Source of the DNA: Thermoplasmata archaeon
Lineage (GTDB): Archaea > Thermoplasmatota > Thermoplasmata > Methanomassiliicoccales > Methanomethylophilaceae
Length of the DNA: 64,000 nucleotides
Direction of reading: 5' to 3'
NCBI GenBank assembly: GCA_015063245.1
Contig: SUSV01000004.1
Coordinates: 1 to 64,000 of the forward strand
Part shown: positions 60,238 to 64,000 of the stretch, piece after piece
How positions within the stretch are numbered: the stretch's first letter is position 1
How the letters are laid out: each line of letters opens with the position of its first letter
Notes under the pieces: model-generated
The model's database searches: none
What the model was told of the DNA's origin: nothing
What the model saw: only the letters and a program-made list of their open reading frames with translations
Translations under genes and position numbers: made by a program

Positions 60238-61278
60238 ATGTCCGAGAAAAACGATCTGCAGTTCCCGTTCGTCCGCATTGTCGGTCAGGATGAGATGAAA
60301 CGCGCACTGTTGTTGAACATAATCGACCCTGGAATAGGGGGCGTTCTGCTCCGCGGAGAGAAAGGAACGGCCAAGTCGACCACCGTGCGCTCCCTCACGC
60401 AGATCCTTCCGGAGGTCCCGTATATCGAGGGATGCCAGTTCCATTGCAACCCGGAGACCCCGAGATACCTTTGCGATGACTGCAAGGAACGCATGAGGAA
60501 TGGCGGCTATAAGACGTCCATGCGCGGCATGAGGGTGGTGGAGCTGCCCCTCAATGCTACCGAGGACCGTATCTCGGGAAGCCTGGACATCGAGCATGTC
60601 CTGCGCACAGGGGAGAGGAAGTACGAGGGCGGTGTCCTCGCACAGGCCAACGGCAATCTTCTCTATGTTGATGAGGTGAATCTCCTGGATGACCATATAG
60701 TAGATTTATTATTGGATTCGGCGGCCATGGGACGCAACTTCGTTGAGAGGGAGGGTATATCGTTCTCCCATCCCGCGAGATTCGTGCTCATCGGTTCGAT
60801 GAACCCCGAGGAGGGCACTCTGCGCCCGCAGCTGATGGACAGGTTCGGAATGTGCGTTGATATCAAGAGCGAGGTCAACCCCGACACAAGGGTCGAGGTC
60901 ATCAAGAGGAGGCTTGCTTTCGACGCCGATCCCGAGACGTTCGTATCGGAATGCGAAGCGGATACCAACGCGCTGCGCGACAGGATCGAGAGGGCGAAGG
61001 AACTCTTACCGAAGGTCTCGATGTCCGACAAGGTCCTGACCGCCATCGCGATGGTCTCCATCCACTACAAGATGGAGGGGCACCGTGCCGACCTCGCCAT
61101 GATCCGCGCCGCCAAGGCCAATGCGGCCCTCGAGGGAAGGACGGAGATAACCTTGCAGGACATCTCCACCACGGCCCCGCTGATCCTTCGCCATCGCATG
61201 AAGGCCGGTCCCTTCGAGGAAGCCCAGTTCAAACAGAACGAGCTGGACAGCATCCTAAGGGGGTACATAGGATCCTGA
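60238..61278 (+). CDS. Magnesium-chelatase-like AAA+ ATPase, ChlI/BchI type
   Basis: The 346-residue protein has Walker A GEKGTAKSTTVRSL near residue 40, Walker B LLYVDEVNLLDDHIVD near 150, sensor 1 IGSMNPEEGTL and an arginine finger region (LMDRFGMCV). These match the I subunit of Mg- and Co-chelatases closely. Two CxxC-like cysteine groups in CQFHCNPETPRYLCDDC are seen in methanogen versions. The ATG at 60238 has GGAGG 5 nt upstream and is preferred to the ATG at 60214. The gene is next to mttB and read divergently, so it may act on corrinoid or methylamine enzymes. Confidence 0.88.
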   Translation: MSEKNDLQFPFVRIVGQDEMKRALLLNIIDPGIGGVLLRGEKGTAKSTTVRSLTQILPEVPYIEGCQFHCNPETPRYLCDDCKERMRNGGYKTSMRGMRVVELPLNATEDRISGSLDIEHVLRTGERKYEGGVLAQANGNLLYVDEVNLLDDHIVDLLLDSAAMGRNFVEREGISFSHPARFVLIGSMNPEEGTLRPQLMDRFGMCVDIKSEVNPDTRVEVIKRRLAFDADPETFVSECEADTNALRDRIERAKELLPKVSMSDKVLTAIAMVSIHYKMEGHRADLAMIRAAKANAALEGRTEITLQDISTTAPLILRHRMKAGPFEEAQFKQNELDSILRGYIGS

Positions 61279-61298
61279 GGCTAGACCAGTTCATAGGG

Positions 61299-63116
61299 AT
61301 GGACGATGCGCTCCGTGCACTCGAGTGCCTGATGGTTAACCCCGACCTGCACGGCGTACTCATCAGAGGCCCGTCCGGATCCGGGAAATCGTCCTTGATC
61401 CATGCATTCTCACGTGCCTGCACCGGCAGGAGGGCAAAGGTCGTGCCTCAGAACATAACCGACGAGCAGCTGTTCGGAAGCATAAACCTCGAGGAGATGC
61501 TCACCACCGGCAATTCGGAGTTCGAACCCGGACTCCTGGGGGATGACGGAGGCGTGCTGCTGGTGGATGATATCAACCTACTCCCCAGGAACACATCCCT
61601 CACGCTGATGGAATCCGTCTGCAGAGGCGAGGTGCATGTGGAGAGAGAGGGCATTTCCAAGAGGTACGCCTGCTCCGTGAACGTCGTCGCCACCGCCAAT
61701 GACAGGGAACAGCCGCTGTCCTCATCGCTCAACGACCTGTTCGACATGTGCGTTGTGATCTCACGCGAGCCCGATGCGGAGAAGAGGGTCGAGGTGATGG
61801 AATCCGTCGGATCCGAGGATGCGGATGACGGGGGCATCGATGATGACCTCGTTAGGAGGATCGGAGAGGCCCGTTCCATTATAGAAGAAATCAAGATTAA
61901 AGATGATATCCTGGAAGCCATAGTCGATGCATCCGAGAGATTCGGGATGCAGGGACATCGCGGGGAGCTTTCCGCAGCGAGGGTTTGCAAGGCATCCGCT
62001 GCTTTGGACGGGAGACTCGAGGTCGATGAGTATGACCTGGCGTTCGCACTCAGGGTGTGCGTCCCCCACCGCCGCACACGCCATAAGAAGGATCCGAAGC
62101 ACGTCGAGGACCAGGTCCTGTTCTTCGGCGATTCGCACATGAGGCGCTTCATCCATGACGAGCGCAAGGAACTGATCGAGAAGGGTAAGAAAGACGAAGA
62201 GCCAGACATCGGTGCTTCCGCTACCATGGACCCATCCGAGTTCGAGCCTGTCCTGAAGATGGACCCGGATGACCCGGATCAGAAAGTGGTCCTGGAGATG
62301 GACAAGATATTCGATTCCATAGATCTTCTGGATGACACACGCAAGAAGAAGAACCAGATGGATGCCCAGCAGATGCGCCGCTACACCAAGGGAGTGGGAA
62401 AGGATGGACGGTACGTATCATCCCGTCCGGCTGACGATTCAACGGAGGACCTTGCGGTCGATGCAACAATCCGCACTGCCGCACCGTATCAGAACAGGAG
62501 GCGTGAGCTGACCGGAAGGGACGGCATCATAATCCTGCCCGGCGACCTCAGGCAGAAGGTCAGGGAGAAGCATACATCCTGCCTGTTCTTCTTCATGGTT
62601 GATAACAGCGGATCGCTGGTAATCAGGGCACGCATGCGTGCGGTGAAGGCTGCGATCATGTCGATGCTGGCCGACCATTATGTCCGCAAGGACAGCGTGG
62701 CGGTCATGACGTTCAACGAGGAGTTCGTCGGTATGCTGCTCCCGCCCACACGTTCCGTGGGAGGCGTCAAGAAGGTTGTCGACGACATCCCGACAGGGAA
62801 GAAGACCCCTCTCAGCGAGGCTCTGGTCTTCATGCACCAGTACGTGGGCCAGTACCTTAGGAAGCATCCGTCCGATGTTGCCTTCGTGATACTCATGACC
62901 GATGCTGGAGCGAATCTCGCCATCACCGAGGGCAACGACCCCATGGAGGAGGCTCTGGACATCGCCTCCCACCTCAGACTGGAGAGGATGGAGTGTGCCC
63001 TCGTCGACACGAAGGTGTCGAGCGAGGTCAACGAGAAGGCTCGGAAGCTATCCTATGCCTTGGAGGCGCCGTATTACAAGCTCGAGGACCTCAGATCGTC
63101 CGACAACATCCTATGA
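61299..63116 (+). CDS. AAA+ and VWA-domain protein, ChlD/BchD-like
   Basis: The 605-residue form starting at the ATG at 61299 has an AAA+ domain (GPSGSGKSSLIHAF, GVLLVDDINLLPRN), an acidic linker (about 300-400) and a C-terminal VWA domain with an intact metal-ion site: DNSGS, T in KTPLSEAL, and D in LMTDAG. This is the ChlD/CobT layout. Homology appears to begin about eight codons earlier (LDQFIG), where the only start-like codon is CTG at 61275, overlapping the chlI stop as CTGA and preceded by AAGGGGG. The true start is therefore uncertain. The large chelatase subunit is not in the window. Confidence 0.85.
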   Translation: MDDALRALECLMVNPDLHGVLIRGPSGSGKSSLIHAFSRACTGRRAKVVPQNITDEQLFGSINLEEMLTTGNSEFEPGLLGDDGGVLLVDDINLLPRNTSLTLMESVCRGEVHVEREGISKRYACSVNVVATANDREQPLSSSLNDLFDMCVVISREPDAEKRVEVMESVGSEDADDGGIDDDLVRRIGEARSIIEEIKIKDDILEAIVDASERFGMQGHRGELSAARVCKASAALDGRLEVDEYDLAFALRVCVPHRRTRHKKDPKHVEDQVLFFGDSHMRRFIHDERKELIEKGKKDEEPDIGASATMDPSEFEPVLKMDPDDPDQKVVLEMDKIFDSIDLLDDTRKKKNQMDAQQMRRYTKGVGKDGRYVSSRPADDSTEDLAVDATIRTAAPYQNRRRELTGRDGIIILPGDLRQKVREKHTSCLFFFMVDNSGSLVIRARMRAVKAAIMSMLADHYVRKDSVAVMTFNEEFVGMLLPPTRSVGGVKKVVDDIPTGKKTPLSEALVFMHQYVGQYLRKHPSDVAFVILMTDAGANLAITEGNDPMEEALDIASHLRLERMECALVDTKVSSEVNEKARKLSYALEAPYYKLEDLRSSDNIL

Positions 63117-63167
63117 GCCGTTGGATGTCTGACCAGCCAGGCTGCCTAGTCAAGCAGTATTTATAAT

Positions 63168-63175
63168 GAGTACTC
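63168..63175 (+). promoter_or_regulatory. GAGTACTC palindrome in the permease promoter
   Basis: GAGTACTCA follows immediately after a TATA box TATTTATAAT (63158-63167), the same arrangement as at 60194. The permease start is at 63292, so the mRNA has a leader of roughly 95 nt or a second promoter (ACATTTATATTG, 63178-63189). Confidence 0.45.
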
Positions 63176-63291
63176 AACATTTATATTGATGGATAAACAT
63201 AATTGGCCCACAGAACGAGCGCTATGAAAGAAGGACTCGGGAATAACCTGGCAGTGAACCCCGTGACATGGCATCGAACTGAGGTGAAAAT

Positions 63292-64000
63292 ATGTCTGAA
63301 TCAGATAATGAAACCCAGTCGGGTGCAGGCCAGTTGGCTCGTACTCTGACATGGAAACAGGGTCTCATCGTTGCTATGGGAGTTCCCATTCTGATCATGC
63401 CCTCAATCGCCGATATGTCAGGCCCCCTCTGGGGTATGAGTATCGCGATCTGGGTCCTGTCAGTTATCTCGGGATTCTTCATCAATCTCCCCATAGGAGA
63501 GCTTTGCGCAACATTCGGAGTCGCTGGAATGGGAGGTTCAATCCAGTACGTCTTCGAGGATGATGAGAAATACAAGAACAAGAAGATCAATACAGGTAGG
63601 CTTATCGGAGCCATCGGTGCATGGAGCTACTTCATCGCATGGTTCACCGTCATACCTATCTTCACCATCATGGTAGGATACTACCTCATCGATGCGTTCG
63701 ACTTCCTCCAGGACTTCAGTTACTGGGAGGAGATCGGATTCTATGTCCTGCTCGGAGTAGCAGTCTACGCATACACAATCGGAACCAGTCTGAAGGGACT
63801 CGAGGGAGGAGCCAAATTCCAGATGATCCTCACCCTTCTCACTATCGTCCCGCTCGTCGTCATCGTCGTCGCCCCCTTCATCATGGGTGACTTCCACTTT
63901 GACACCGTCGTCGACGAGTTCACAGAGCCCGGATGGACCTGGAACGCTGATGCGATCCTCCTCGTCCTCTCACTGCTGACCATCGCACAGTGGAGCGCCG
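63292..64000 (+). CDS. APC-superfamily permease (partial, runs off the window)
   Basis: At least 236 residues are visible. After a short polar N-terminus (MSESDNETQSGAG) come hydrophobic helices at about 22-40, 45-65, 95-125, 140-160 and 170-200, with GVAGMGGSIQYVFEDDE near residue 65 and SLKGLEGGAKFQ near 160, as in amino acid/polyamine/organocation transporters. The position beside mttBC and the shared promoter palindrome suggest a methylamine or related substrate, as proposed for permeases next to mtt and mtb genes in Methanosarcina. There is no stop before the window end. Confidence 0.85.
   Translation, partial: MSESDNETQSGAGQLARTLTWKQGLIVAMGVPILIMPSIADMSGPLWGMSIAIWVLSVISGFFINLPIGELCATFGVAGMGGSIQYVFEDDEKYKNKKINTGRLIGAIGAWSYFIAWFTVIPIFTIMVGYYLIDAFDFLQDFSYWEEIGFYVLLGVAVYAYTIGTSLKGLEGGAKFQMILTLLTIVPLVVIVVAPFIMGDFHFDTVVDEFTEPGWTWNADAILLVLSLLTIAQWSA

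Noticed and set aside
60951..61274. Upstream extension of the ChlD-like frame
   Set aside because: It lies in another frame of the ChlI-like gene and translates to low-complexity, arginine-rich sequence.

Overview
The window looks like the chromosome of a methylotrophic, hydrogen-dependent methanogen of the Methanomassiliicoccales (Thermoplasmata), probably a gut or rumen lineage. The main evidence is a trimethylamine methyltransferase gene (mttB) read through an in-frame amber codon (pyrrolysine), its corrinoid protein, two MtaA/MtbA-type methyltransferase genes, and archaeal information genes (TATA-binding protein, pelota, tRNA-Leu). Nearly all stop codons are TGA, a few are TAA, and I found none that is TAG. 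Many first genes of operons have a TATA box 25-30 nt before the start codon, as expected for leaderless mRNAs. Genes inside operons usually overlap by ATGA or carry Shine-Dalgarno sequences.

1-12.8 kb: indolepyruvate:ferredoxin oxidoreductase (iorAB), tRNA-Leu, carbamoyl-phosphate synthase (carAB, with an altered glutaminase site), pelota, a small winged-helix protein, and two phenylacetate-CoA ligase-type enzymes. The second ligase forms an operon with an ACT-domain protein and a SelB-like elongation-factor homologue that has lost its GTPase motifs. 13-15 kb: small operon of a hypothetical protein, an SAM methyltransferase, a zinc-ribbon membrane protein and a YkgJ-type protein. 15.1-23.3 kb: a seven-gene operon with three XRE-cupin regulators, each followed by an acyl-CoA synthetase, plus an ACT/metallo-beta-lactamase fusion. 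23.3-26.6 kb: a P-loop ATPase and a four-subunit 2-oxoacid (branched-chain type):ferredoxin oxidoreductase. Together, 0-26.6 kb looks like a centre for activating short, branched and aryl carboxylic acids to CoA esters and carboxylating them reductively to 2-oxoacids for amino acid synthesis.

26.6-34.5 kb: a hydrolase, then a type IV pilus-like locus split into two divergent operons (pilin-like genes on the minus strand, ATPase and membrane platform on the plus strand) around a U32 peptidase gene. Both pilus operons carry the same 22-bp element just upstream of their TATA boxes at almost the same distance from the start codon. 34.5-50.9 kb: B12-dependent ribonucleotide reductase, a Fic protein lacking the catalytic histidine, an aminotransferase, two methylcobamide:CoM methyltransferase-like genes, a BspA-like surface protein, an ABC exporter, several small genus-level proteins, and a recurring TTACTTACT motif in AT-rich spacers. 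51-57.7 kb: tbp, an arginine-rich protein, small zinc-ribbon and TPR proteins, a flavoprotein, a frameshifted zinc-ribbon gene and a MarR regulator.

57.7-64 kb: the methylamine region. mttB and mttC are divergent from a Mg-chelatase-like AAA+ ATPase (ChlI type), an AAA+/VWA partner (ChlD type) and an APC-family permease that runs off the window. The last two transcription units share a GAGTACTCA palindrome placed directly after the TATA box. I infer that the permease imports the methylamine or a related compound, MttB/MttC demethylate trimethylamine, and the ChlI/ChlD pair may act as a metal chelatase or remodelling ATPase for corrinoid proteins. The last point is a hypothesis.
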